A DNA stretch of 64,000 nt from Gaiellasilicea sp963811885. Its GTDB lineage: Bacteria; Actinomycetota; Thermoleophilia; Gaiellales; Gaiellaceae. Shown piece after piece: positions 1 to 7,494 of this stretch (its first letter is position 1; each line of letters begins with the position of its first letter). Both the position numbers and the translations under genes were made by a program. The notes below the pieces were generated by a model. It worked only from the letters and a program-made list of their open reading frames with translations. It was not told where the DNA came from and ran no database searches. The stretch spans positions 1,302,001 through 1,366,000 of the forward strand of contig CAWETB010000015.1 in assembly GCA_963811885.1 (NCBI GenBank), given 5' to 3'.

Positions 1-1
1 A

Positions 2-820
2 GTTGCGCTCGGAGTGGAGAAATTGCGCCTCACCGGCGGCGAGCCGCTCGTGCGCAGGGACGTCGAGCGGCTGATCGCGATGCTCGCGCCGCTCGGCGCC
101 GAGCTGACGCTGACGACGAACGCCTCGCTGCTCGCGGCGAAGGCGCAGGCGCTCGCCGCCGCGGGCCTGCATCGGGTGACCGTCAGCCTCGACTCGCTCG
201 ACGATGCGACCTTCCGCGAGATGAACGACGTCGACTTCCCGGTGTCCAGGGTGCTGGACGGGATCGAGGCGGCCGCCGCCGCCGGGCTGCCGGTGAAGGT
301 GAACGCGGTCGTCAAGCGCGGCCTGAACGACGACGGGATCCTCGCGATGGCCCGCTACTTCCGCGAGCGGGGCCACACGCTCCGCTTCATCGAGTACATG
401 GACGTCGGCGCGACGAACGGCTGGCGGCTCGACGACGTCGTCCCGGCGGCCGAGCTGATCGAGCGGATCTCGGCGGAGCTGCCGCTCGAGCCGGCCGAGG
501 CGAACTACCCCGGCGAGGTCGCGAAGCGCTGGCGCTACGCCGACGGCAGTGGCGAGATCGGCGTGATCGCGTCCGTGACGCAGCCCTTCTGCGGCGACTG
601 CACGCGCGCGCGGATCTCGGCCGAGGGCCGGCTCTACACCTGTCTCTTCGGGCTCCGCGGCCACGACCTCCGCGCGCGGATCCGCGGCGGCGCCTCCGAC
701 GAGGAGCTGCAGCAGGCGCTCAGCGCGATCTGGGGCAAGCGCACCGACCGCTACTCCGAGCTGCGCTCGGAGGCGACGGTGAACCTGCCGAAGGTCGAGA
801 TGAGCTACATCGGCGGCTGA
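2..820 (+). CDS. moaA: GTP 3',8-cyclase MoaA, 5'-truncated by the window edge
   Basis: Radical SAM enzyme of molybdenum cofactor synthesis that converts GTP to 3',8-cyclo-GTP. The frame is open to the first base of the window, and the first visible residues are the RLTGGEPLVRRD segment, so roughly the first 70 residues with the CxxxCxxC SAM-cluster motif lie outside. The C-terminal second-cluster motif is intact (FCGDCTRARIS followed by YTCLF, i.e. C-x2-C-x13-C), and the protein ends in GG, the conserved C-terminal tail needed for activity in this family. An internal GTG at 14 is not a credible start. A new promoter begins just downstream, so the gene appears to end its transcription unit. 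Confidence 0.95.
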   Translation, partial: VALGVEKLRLTGGEPLVRRDVERLIAMLAPLGAELTLTTNASLLAAKAQALAAAGLHRVTVSLDSLDDATFREMNDVDFPVSRVLDGIEAAAAAGLPVKVNAVVKRGLNDDGILAMARYFRERGHTLRFIEYMDVGATNGWRLDDVVPAAELIERISAELPLEPAEANYPGEVAKRWRYADGSGEIGVIASVTQPFCGDCTRARISAEGRLYTCLFGLRGHDLRARIRGGASDEELQQALSAIWGKRTDRYSELRSEATVNLPKVEMSYIGG

Positions 821-862
821 CGCGGGCTCCCCCTCCGGGGAGGGTTCCGACCGTCGCCGGGG

Positions 863-868
863 TACAAT
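863..868 (+). promoter_or_regulatory. -10 box TACAAT before the PAP2 gene
   Basis: TACAAT lies 9 nt before the GTG at 878, so the transcript would start within a few bases of the start codon. No Shine-Dalgarno sequence is visible. I read this as the promoter of the inositol-lipid cassette. No clear -35 box is seen. Confidence 0.55.
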
Positions 869-877
869 CCGACGTTC

Positions 878-1634
878 GTGGCCGCCAGCACCGCAACCGT
901 CGCCGCCCGACGCCTCCCGCGCGGCTGGGCGCACCTCGCCCTCCAGTTCGCCTTCTGGATCGCGTTCTACTTCGCCTACCAGCTCGCCCGCGGCGTCGCC
1001 GACCGCGAGGGGGTCGCGGAAGCGTTCGCGAACGGCGCCTGGATCATCGACTTCCAGCGCAGCCTCGGCTCGATGGTCGAGCTCAGCTTCCAGCACGCCG
1101 TCGAGCAGTCGAGCCTGCTGATCCAGGCGACCTCGCTCACCTACTGGCTCTCGCAGTTCGCCGTCGTCGGGATCGCGCTGACCTGGGTCTACTTCAAGGC
1201 GCACGACCGCTTCTACGGCTTCCGCAACATGCTGATCGTCGGCAACCTGATCGGCCTGCGTCGGCTACGTGCTGCTGCCGACGGCGCCGCCGCGGATGTT
1301 CCCGGAGGCCGGGTTCACGGACACGCTCGCCGCGCACTCCACCGTCAACCACTCCTCGACCTTCGTCGCCTTCGCCTCCAACCCGTACGCGGCGATGCCG
1401 AGCCTGCACGCGCTCGACGCGACGATCGTCAGCGTCGTCATGGCGACCGTCGTCCGCCGCCGGTGGGCGAAGGTGCTCTGGCTCTGCTGGGCGCCGTGGG
1501 TCTGGTTCGCGGTGATGGCGACGGGCAACCACTTCTGGCTCGACGTCGCCGCAGGCGTCCTCGTGGCCGGCATCGCCGCGGCGATCGTGTACCGCCCCTG
1601 GCGGCTGCTCCGAGCACGCCCGGCATCGGCATGA
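878..1634 (+). CDS. PAP2-family (AUR1/IPC synthase-like) membrane phosphatase, one frameshift
   Basis: Integral membrane phosphatase or phosphotransferase of the PAP2 superfamily. The first part (to about 1255) holds an N-terminal TM helix and an amphipathic loop. The second part continues in another frame with the family's active-site blocks PSLHA and GNHFWLD. An extra base near 1260 breaks the frame: removing one C before GTCGGCTAC restores NLIGLVGYVLLPTAPPRMFP. The total length (757 nt, one more than a multiple of three) agrees. It starts at GTG 878 behind a -10 box and overlaps the next gene by ATGA. Because CDP-alcohol phosphatidyltransferase and inositol-phosphate synthase follow, I infer it dephosphorylates phosphatidylinositol phosphate or acts on a related inositol lipid. 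A generic undecaprenyl or phosphatidate phosphatase is the alternative. Confidence 0.8.
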
Positions 1635-2239
1635 GCCTGAAGGAGGCGTACACCGTCGGCGCGAGGGCGATCGCGTCGCGCTCGATGACCGGCCTCGCGC
1701 GCACGCGGGTGACGCCGAACATGCTCACCGCCGCCGGCGTCACGCTCTGCGCCCTCGGCGCGGTGCTCGTCTACTTCGAGTACCGGACCGAGTGGTTCTT
1801 CTTCTTCGGCGGTCTCGCCTTCGTGGTCGGCTCGGTCCTCGACATCCTCGACGGCGCGCTCGCCCGTGCCGGCGGGAAGCAGACACCGTTCGGCGGCTTC
1901 CTCGACTCGACGCTCGACCGCGTCGGCGAGGGGCTGATGCTGGGCGCGATCGCCCTCGTCTTCATGCGCGACGGGAAAGAGCTCGCGCTCGCACTTGCGA
2001 TCGCGGCAATCGCCGGCTCCTTCCTCGTCCCGTACGCCCGCGCGAAAGCGGAGGGGCTCGGGATCAAGGGCGACGTCGGGATCGGCTCGCGGGCCGAGCG
2101 CGTGATCGTGATCGCGGTCGGGCTCGCGCTCGCTCCCTGGGGCGTGCTGCCGTGGGCGATCGGCCTGCTCGCGCTGACCGCGTGGATCACGGTGCTGCAG
2201 CGGATCCTCCACGTCCGCCGCGAGCTGAGCACCCGCTAG
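1631..2239 (+). CDS. CDP-alcohol phosphatidyltransferase, probable phosphatidylinositol-phosphate synthase
   Basis: Membrane enzyme that transfers a phosphatidyl group from CDP-diacylglycerol to an alcohol. The family signature DxxDGxxAR...GxxxDxxxD is complete (DILDGALARAGGK, then FGGFLDSTLDR). About 202 residues with several hydrophobic helices is normal length for the family. The start ATG overlaps the stop of the PAP2 gene (ATGA), so the two are translationally coupled. Inositol-3-phosphate synthase lies 370 bp downstream on the same strand, which makes inositol-1-phosphate the most likely acceptor, as in actinobacterial PIP synthase (established for mycobacteria). Phosphatidylglycerophosphate synthase (pgsA) cannot be excluded from sequence alone. 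Confidence 0.85.
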   Translation: MSLKEAYTVGARAIASRSMTGLARTRVTPNMLTAAGVTLCALGAVLVYFEYRTEWFFFFGGLAFVVGSVLDILDGALARAGGKQTPFGGFLDSTLDRVGEGLMLGAIALVFMRDGKELALALAIAAIAGSFLVPYARAKAEGLGIKGDVGIGSRAERVIVIAVGLALAPWGVLPWAIGLLALTAWITVLQRILHVRRELSTR

Positions 2240-2280
2240 CAATCTGCGCTAGAGTGCTAGCACTTTGGCTGCTAGCACTT
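2235..2280 (+). promoter_or_regulatory. Tandem GCTAGC-centred palindromes, probable operator
   Basis: Three GCTAGC cores occur at 2235, 2256 and 2271. The second is the centre of a perfect 12-bp palindrome, AGTGCTAGCACT (2253-2264). The 11-mer TGCTAGCACTT is repeated at 2255-2265 and 2270-2280, 15 bp apart. A TANNNT hexamer, TAGAGT, lies at 2250-2255. The array sits immediately before the ribbon-helix-helix coding segment. Short tandem palindromes are typical of ribbon-helix-helix operators, so autoregulation of this unit is a reasonable inference. Confidence 0.6.
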
Positions 2281-2301
2281 CTCAGTACCGAGCGGACGAG
2301 C

Positions 2302-2610
2302 GTGCTCGTCCGCATGCCCGGCTCGGTCAAGCGTGCGCTCGTCCGCGAGGTCGCCCGCCGCGAGTCGAACCTGAACGACGTCGCCGTCGCGCTCCTGGCC
2401 GAGCGCTTCGGGATTCCGTTCGCTCCCAGCGGCCGCCGGCGCAAGGCGATCCCGGGCGCGGCCGGCGCCGTCGTGCTGCGCATGCCGCCTGAGCTCCGCC
2501 GCGAGCTCAAGGCCGGGGCGCGGCGCCGCAAGCTCAACGTCAACGACCTCGTCCTCCTGACGCTCTCGGAGGCCCTCGAGATCCCGTTCGCTTCCAATCG
2601 AAAGGACACC
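2302..2610 (+). CDS. Tandem ribbon-helix-helix (Arc/CopG-like) segment, in frame with and not stopped before ino1
   Basis: About 103 codons encode two copies of one fold. The strands LVRMP and VLRMP are each followed by two helices that end in the similar tails GIPFAPSGRRRK and EIPFASNRKDT. This is the strand-helix-helix plan of MetJ/Arc DNA-binding proteins, duplicated. Start candidates are GTG 2302 or ATG 2314. There is no stop codon before the ATG of inositol-3-phosphate synthase at 2611 and the frame is the same, so either a regulator-enzyme fusion is made or the ATG with its AAAGGA Shine-Dalgarno gives the enzyme alone. The TGCTAGCA palindromes just upstream would be a natural binding site. 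Confidence 0.65.
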
Positions 2611-3768
2611 ATGGCATCGACCAACGGATCGGGCAACGGCTCGGTCAACGGCAACGGGCGCAGCAAGGACAAGGTGCGCGTCGCCATCGTCGGCGTCGGC
2701 AACTGCGCCAACTCGCTGATCCAGGGCGTGCAGTACTACAAGGACGCGCCGGACGACCAGTTCGTCCCCGGCCTGATGCACGTGAACCTCGGCGGCTACC
2801 ACATCTCCGACATCGAGTTCACGGCGGCGTTCGACGTCACCGCCGACAAGGTCGGCAAGGACCTCGCCGACGCGATGTGGGCGCACCCGAACGACACGAT
2901 CAAGTTCGCCGACGTGCCGAAGACGGGCATCACCGTCAACCGCGGCATGACCCACGACGGGATCGGCAAGTACCTCTCCGAGGTCGTGACCAAGGCGCCG
3001 GGCGAGACCGACGACATCGTCGGCATCCTCCGCGAGACGAAGACCGACGTCGTCGTCAGCTACCTCCCCGTCGGCTCGGAGGCCGCGGCGAAGTGGTACG
3101 CCGAGCAGTGCCTCGAGGCCGGCGTCGCGCTCGTCAACTGCATGCCGGTGTTCATCGCGCGCGAGCCGTACTGGCAGAAGCGCTTCGAGGACAAGGGGCT
3201 GCCGATCATCGGCGACGACATCAAGTCGCAGGTCGGCGCCACGATCACCCACCGCGTCCTCACGAGCCTCTTCCGCGAGCGTGGCGTGCATCTCGACAAG
3301 ACGATGCAGCTGAACGTCGGCGGCAACTCCGACTTCCTCAACATGCTCGAGCGCGACCGCCTCGAGTCGAAGAAGATCTCGAAGACGAACGCGGTCACCT
3401 CGATGCTCGACTACGACCTCGGCGAGGGCAACGTGCACGTCGGCCCGTCCGACTACGTGCCGTGGCTGACCGACCGCAAGTGGGCGTACATCCGGATGGA
3501 GGGCTCCTCCTTCGGCGACGTGCCGCTGAACATCGAGCTGAAGCTCGAGGTGTGGGACTCGCCGAACTCGGCCGGGATCGTGATCGACGCCGTCCGGATG
3601 GCGAAGCTGGCGCTGAACAACGGCGTCGCCGGCGCGCTCGAAGGCCCGTCGAGCTGGCTGATGAAGTCGCCGCCGGTGCAGATCGTCGACGACGAGGCGT
3701 ACGAGGCGACCGAGAAGTTCATCGCCCAGAACGCGCGCAAGCAGGCGAAGACGACCGCGAGCGCGTAA
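2611..3768 (+). CDS. ino1: Inositol-3-phosphate synthase
   Basis: Converts glucose-6-phosphate to 1L-myo-inositol-1(3)-phosphate using NAD. After a flexible Gly/Asn/Ser leader (residues 1-20) comes the Rossmann motif VAIVGVGNCANS, then the family blocks GLMHVNLGGYH, LNVGGNSDFLNM and the Lys-rich active-site segment LERDRLESKKISKTNAV. The length of 385 residues fits actinobacterial MIPS. ATG 2611 is preceded by AAAGGA at 5-bp spacing. The reading frame continues upstream without a stop through a tandem ribbon-helix-helix segment, so an N-terminally extended form is possible. The product feeds the phosphatidyltransferase encoded just upstream, giving a compact route to inositol lipids, and could also feed mycothiol synthesis. 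Confidence 0.95.
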   Translation: MASTNGSGNGSVNGNGRSKDKVRVAIVGVGNCANSLIQGVQYYKDAPDDQFVPGLMHVNLGGYHISDIEFTAAFDVTADKVGKDLADAMWAHPNDTIKFADVPKTGITVNRGMTHDGIGKYLSEVVTKAPGETDDIVGILRETKTDVVVSYLPVGSEAAAKWYAEQCLEAGVALVNCMPVFIAREPYWQKRFEDKGLPIIGDDIKSQVGATITHRVLTSLFRERGVHLDKTMQLNVGGNSDFLNMLERDRLESKKISKTNAVTSMLDYDLGEGNVHVGPSDYVPWLTDRKWAYIRMEGSSFGDVPLNIELKLEVWDSPNSAGIVIDAVRMAKLALNNGVAGALEGPSSWLMKSPPVQIVDDEAYEATEKFIAQNARKQAKTTASA

Positions 3769-3775
3769 GCACGGC

Positions 3776-3814
3776 ACTCCGGCCGGGCGTCGCACTCCGA
3801 CGCCCGGCCGGAGT
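3776..3814. terminator. Strong bidirectional hairpin between convergent genes
   Basis: Perfect 17-bp inverted repeat (ACTCCGGCCGGGCGTCG and its complement) with a 5-nt loop, located between the stop of ino1 and the stop of the convergent Vps62-like gene. There is no T-run on either side, which is common in high-GC actinobacteria. Confidence 0.85.
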
Positions 3815-3818
3815 CAGC

Positions 3819-5732
3819 TCAGCTCGTGAGCCGGATCTCGGCCGGAAGCTCGCTCGGGTGGCTCTCGCGCTCCGGCTCGAGCTCGAGCCGCGTGCGCCTG
3901 TCGAAGTAGACGTAGGCGGTCGTCAGAGCGACGAACGGCATCGCGAGCGCATAGACGACGCCGGCGATCACGTTGAGCAGGGCCGGCGGCGCGTTCGTGA
4001 CGAGAATCAGGAGCGCGCCGAGGAAGGGGCCTGCCAGGAGGGCGAGCGCTGCTCCCACTCCGACCAGCGTGGCGACCCGCAGCCAGTGGCCGCGGACGAG
4101 CCTACTGCTGCGGCGGAGCGCGTCCCTCGCGGATCCGCCCTCGAGCTCGACCACCGGTGCGAGCAACGACCACCGGATCGCCAGCCAGATCGCGACCGGG
4201 AGCAGGACGGCGGTCGCGGTCAGCAGGACCCAGGCGCCGGCGGCGATGCCGAGGGCGCGCAGCAGCGGCCGGAACTGCGCCAGTGCGCGGCGATAGGCGT
4301 CGACCGGTCCGGTCTCCTCGCCCGCGTCGATCCGGATCAGCGCGCAGGCGGTGGCCGCCTGGACGAGCACGAGCCCGAGCAGGGTCAGCGTCAGGCCGAT
4401 CGCGACCAGGATCAGGACGAGGGCGCCGGCCCCCTCACCCGTGGTGTCGACTCCGACCAGCCCGAAGCCGCCGAGCACGAGCGCCTGGAGAATCGAGATG
4501 ACGACGCCGATCGGGATCAGCAGGATTCCGATCCCGAGGAACAGCCGCGGGCGTTCGACGTACATCCGGCCGGCGGCCGACAGCACCTGCCCCCACGTCC
4601 GGCGCCGCGCCAGGCGCAGCGGCGCAACCGGCCGCCAGGTCGCTCGGGCGATGCCGAACCAGGCGAGCCCGACGATCACGGCGAGGACGAGCAGCGTCAG
4701 AGCAGGGTCGCGCAGGAACTTGACCAGCCCCCGTGAGCCCGTCTCGACCGCCTGGCAGAAGAAGTCGGTCGCGCCGGTGCCGAAGACGCCGCTGGTCGGC
4801 ACGGCATACGCCCGCGGCCGCCAGCCCTCCGACCAGGTGACCGGCTCGGTCCACTGCTCTTTCAGGTTCGGGCCGGTCGGCCCGTTGAAGAACGCGTCCT
4901 GGAGCTCTCCCCAGCGGCCTTCGTACGTGATCCACGGCAGCGCGGCGCTCGCTGCCGACGTCTCGCTGGGGATCGTGATCACCTTCGGCTCGAGCTCGAG
5001 GTGCGGGCCGCGGGTGTCGTCGCAGCCGACGCCCTGCTCGCCGGAGCTGCCGACGTAGAGGGCGGGGTCGAAGAAGTTCGCGTGCGAGCCTGCGGCCGGG
5101 TAGACGACCGGCCGACGGCCGTCGACGAGCTCGAGCTTCTCGTCGCCCCAGTCCGCCGCCTCGGCGCCCTCGTGCTGGCTGTAGCCGACGGAGACGGGAT
5201 CCTCGCCGAGCGCCTCTTTGGCATCGGCGGCGTCGAAGAGGATCTGGACCATCTCCCAGTCGCCTTCGTGCAGGTTGTTCCAGTCGTTGTAGGTGTAGAA
5301 GAGCCAGTACTGCAGCGCCAGCTTCCCGGGGTGCGCCGGGTCGGTTGCGACGTGCGAGTACATGGCCGGCTCGTGGCCCTCACGCAGGCGCCGGTCCCAG
5401 CGCTCGTAGCCGCAGCCCGGGTTGAGCGCGTTCCCGGGGAAGTCCAGGTGATACTCGTAGAGGCCGGCCAGGTCGTCGGCCTTCGGCCCCACCTTGACGA
5501 GATCGACGGCATTCCACGGCCCGCGGAGCGCGACCGTGGGCTCGTCGAAGAGCAGGTCGACGTCGGTCGGCCGGTACGGCTCGCCGTGCCCGCACTCCTC
5601 CAGCTGCTCGACGATCCGGACGACAGGCGCATGGCGCTGCGCGAGCGCCGTCTCGTCGGCGAGATCGGCTGCGGCGACAGGGCAGCAGGCGAGCGCGAGC
5701 ATCGCCGCCACGACCAGGAGCCGCACGCTCAC
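3819..5732 (-). CDS. Secreted Vps62-like domain fused to a multi-helix membrane domain
   Basis: 637 residues. An N-terminal signal peptide (about residues 1-20) is followed by a Vps62/DUF946-like domain (about 30-290) recognisable by LQYWLFYTYNDWNNLHEGDWE, SQHEGAE and RPVVYPAAGSHANF. One TM helix follows near residue 315, then a C-terminal half with about five more TM helices rich in Leu/Val/Ala. The function is unknown. The Vps62 fold is widespread in secreted or surface proteins, and the C-terminal half resembles generic bacterial membrane domains. GTG 5732 overlaps the stop of the glutaminase gene (GTGA), so it is the last gene of a long minus-strand operon and ends at the hairpin 3776-3814. 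A role in cell-surface processing linked to the glutaminase is only a guess. Confidence 0.7.
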   Translation of the reverse strand: MSVRLLVVAAMLALACCPVAAADLADETALAQRHAPVVRIVEQLEECGHGEPYRPTDVDLLFDEPTVALRGPWNAVDLVKVGPKADDLAGLYEYHLDFPGNALNPGCGYERWDRRLREGHEPAMYSHVATDPAHPGKLALQYWLFYTYNDWNNLHEGDWEMVQILFDAADAKEALGEDPVSVGYSQHEGAEAADWGDEKLELVDGRRPVVYPAAGSHANFFDPALYVGSSGEQGVGCDDTRGPHLELEPKVITIPSETSAASAALPWITYEGRWGELQDAFFNGPTGPNLKEQWTEPVTWSEGWRPRAYAVPTSGVFGTGATDFFCQAVETGSRGLVKFLRDPALTLLVLAVIVGLAWFGIARATWRPVAPLRLARRRTWGQVLSAAGRMYVERPRLFLGIGILLIPIGVVISILQALVLGGFGLVGVDTTGEGAGALVLILVAIGLTLTLLGLVLVQAATACALIRIDAGEETGPVDAYRRALAQFRPLLRALGIAAGAWVLLTATAVLLPVAIWLAIRWSLLAPVVELEGGSARDALRRSSRLVRGHWLRVATLVGVGAALALLAGPFLGALLILVTNAPPALLNVIAGVVYALAMPFVALTTAYVYFDRRTRLELEPERESHPSELPAEIRLTS

Positions 5733-6709
5733 GCCGCCGGACTCGAGAGGAAGATGTCCAGGCCCAGCCGCCTCGAGACGAATCTCGCCGCGAGCTGCCC
5801 TCTGACGCTGTTCCCGGCCTCGTCGAGACGCGGCGAGAACGTTCCCAGCCCGCCCTTGCCCGGAGCGACGGTGACGATCCCGCCGCCGATGCCGCTCTTC
5901 CCGGGGAGGCCGACGTCGTACAGCCAGTCGCCGGAGGTCTCGTAGAGCCCTGCGGTCGCCATCACCGCGAGCGTGTAGCGGCAGGTGTCCGCGTCGACCA
6001 CGCGCTCGCCCGTGACCGGGTTCACCCCGCCGTCGGCGAGCGTGGCCCCCATCACGGCCAGGTCGCGAGCGGTGACGTTCAGGCACGACTGCCGCGTGTA
6101 GACATCTGTGGCCTCCGCCGGGTCGCCCTGGATCCGGCCGTAGCTCTGAAGCAGGCGGGCAATGCTCTGGTTGCGCGCGTTGGTCTCGGACGCCGACCCG
6201 TACGTCTCGTCGTCGAGCGAGAGCTCGCGGCCGGCGAACCGGGAGAGGCCGTCACGAACGGTCTCCCATTTCGCGTCGGCGTCCGCGCCCGGCACGAGGC
6301 TCGTGGCCGCGATCGCACCCGGATTCACCATCGGGTTCGTGCGACCGTCGGCGCTTGCCTCGATCGCCGACAGCGAGTTGAACGCCAGGCCGGTGCTGTT
6401 GACGCCGAGCAGGCGCCGCGCCTCCTCAGGCCCCAGGATCTGACACACCAGCGCGAAGACGAACGGCTTGGCGACGCTCATGATCGCGAACTCGAAGTCG
6501 GCGTCCCCGACCGAGAACACCTCACCGTGCGTCGCGACGACGCAGATCCCGAACAGGTCCGGCGGCACGCGCGCGAGCGCCGGGTAGACCTCCGAGACGG
6601 CGCCGTCGGCGGTCGACCGGTAGCGCTCGTGCGCCTCGGCCACGAGCCTGCTCGCGAGGTCGGCCGGTGGCAGCTCGCCCGTGGAGACGAACGGCGAGTC
6701 GCCTTCCAC
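5729..6709 (-). CDS. glsA: Glutaminase
   Basis: Hydrolyses L-glutamine to glutamate and ammonia, serine-dependent beta-lactamase-like fold. The catalytic Ser-x-x-Lys is seen in SVAKPF (about residue 65). The family blocks NPMVNPGAI, ETNARNQSIARLL, DVYTRQSCLNVTARDLAVM and GKSGIGGGIV are all present. 326 residues is a slightly long but normal GlsA. The GTG at 6709 shares one base with the preceding stop (TAGTG). It sits in an operon with an M20 peptidase, an AbgT-type transporter and an SLC13-type permease, which suggests release of glutamate from imported amides or peptides. Confidence 0.93.
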   Translation of the reverse strand: MEGDSPFVSTGELPPADLASRLVAEAHERYRSTADGAVSEVYPALARVPPDLFGICVVATHGEVFSVGDADFEFAIMSVAKPFVFALVCQILGPEEARRLLGVNSTGLAFNSLSAIEASADGRTNPMVNPGAIAATSLVPGADADAKWETVRDGLSRFAGRELSLDDETYGSASETNARNQSIARLLQSYGRIQGDPAEATDVYTRQSCLNVTARDLAVMGATLADGGVNPVTGERVVDADTCRYTLAVMATAGLYETSGDWLYDVGLPGKSGIGGGIVTVAPGKGGLGTFSPRLDEAGNSVRGQLAARFVSRRLGLDIFLSSPAA

Positions 6710-7473
6710 TACGGCTGCGTCGCGCGCGTGTAGGAGGCGACGATCGCGCCGTCCACGCCGAGGAGAGAGAGCGACGCGCCGTCGAGCCGGAAGCTGGCCG
6801 CAGTCGGAATCTCGGCGAGATAGGCAGCCTCCTGCTCCATGACACCCACCGGCTCGGCGCAGGCCTTCTGGGTCGCTGCCGGCTGCTCGATCTGGATGCT
6901 GGCCCGGTCGAGCGTGAACGACGTCCGGTAGGTGTTGCAGCCGGACGAGCCGGTGAGCGAGCCGTCGTCCGCGAAGCTGGCGGTGATCTTCGTCCCCGGC
7001 AGCGGGCTCGAGACGGCGTCGCCGCGATGGAACGCCGTCACCTCCCAGTCGCCCAGCAGTGACGCCTCCTCGTACCTGAGCAGCTCGTTGTGGTCGTCGT
7101 CGACCAGAATGAGCTCCGAGCCGTCGAGGTGCCATGCTGCCACCCGCCCGAGTGCGGCGAGGTACGCGCGCTCGACCGCGTCTGCCGGCGGCGGACAGGC
7201 CATCCGGGTCGACGCGACCGTGCCGATCTCCATCGCGTCGCCGTCGACCGTGTACGGAGCCGTGAACTGGTTGCAGCCGGTCGAGCCCGCGACGGCCTTG
7301 TCGGTGAACGTCGCGCTGGGCGCTGTCCCACCGGCGCCAACGTCCACGCCGGCGCTGAGGACCCACGGGACGCCGACGAACGAGTCTGCGGCAGCTCCGT
7401 CGTCGTCGCCGCCGCAGCCTGCAGCCAACCCGAGCGCGAGCAGGAGCGCGAGCGAAGCGGCGGCAGCATGCAT
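6709..7473 (-). CDS. Lipoprotein with two META (HslJ-like) domains
   Basis: 254 residues. The signal peptide ends in a lipobox (LGLAAGC, Cys at about 20) followed by an acidic linker. Two META domains follow at about 30-135 and 140-250, each with the GCNxFxxxY motif (STGCNQFTAPY; SSGCNTYRTSF). META domains are known from HslJ and are linked to outer-envelope stress functions, but no biochemical activity is established for this type. The stop overlaps the glutaminase start by one base, so the two are coupled. It is likely anchored on the outside of the membrane. Confidence 0.88.
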   Translation of the reverse strand: MHAAAASLALLLALGLAAGCGGDDDGAAADSFVGVPWVLSAGVDVGAGGTAPSATFTDKAVAGSTGCNQFTAPYTVDGDAMEIGTVASTRMACPPPADAVERAYLAALGRVAAWHLDGSELILVDDDHNELLRYEEASLLGDWEVTAFHRGDAVSSPLPGTKITASFADDGSLTGSSGCNTYRTSFTLDRASIQIEQPAATQKACAEPVGVMEQEAAYLAEIPTAASFRLDGASLSLLGVDGAIVASYTRATQP

Positions 7474-7494
7474 GTCAGGCAGAACCTACCGCCA

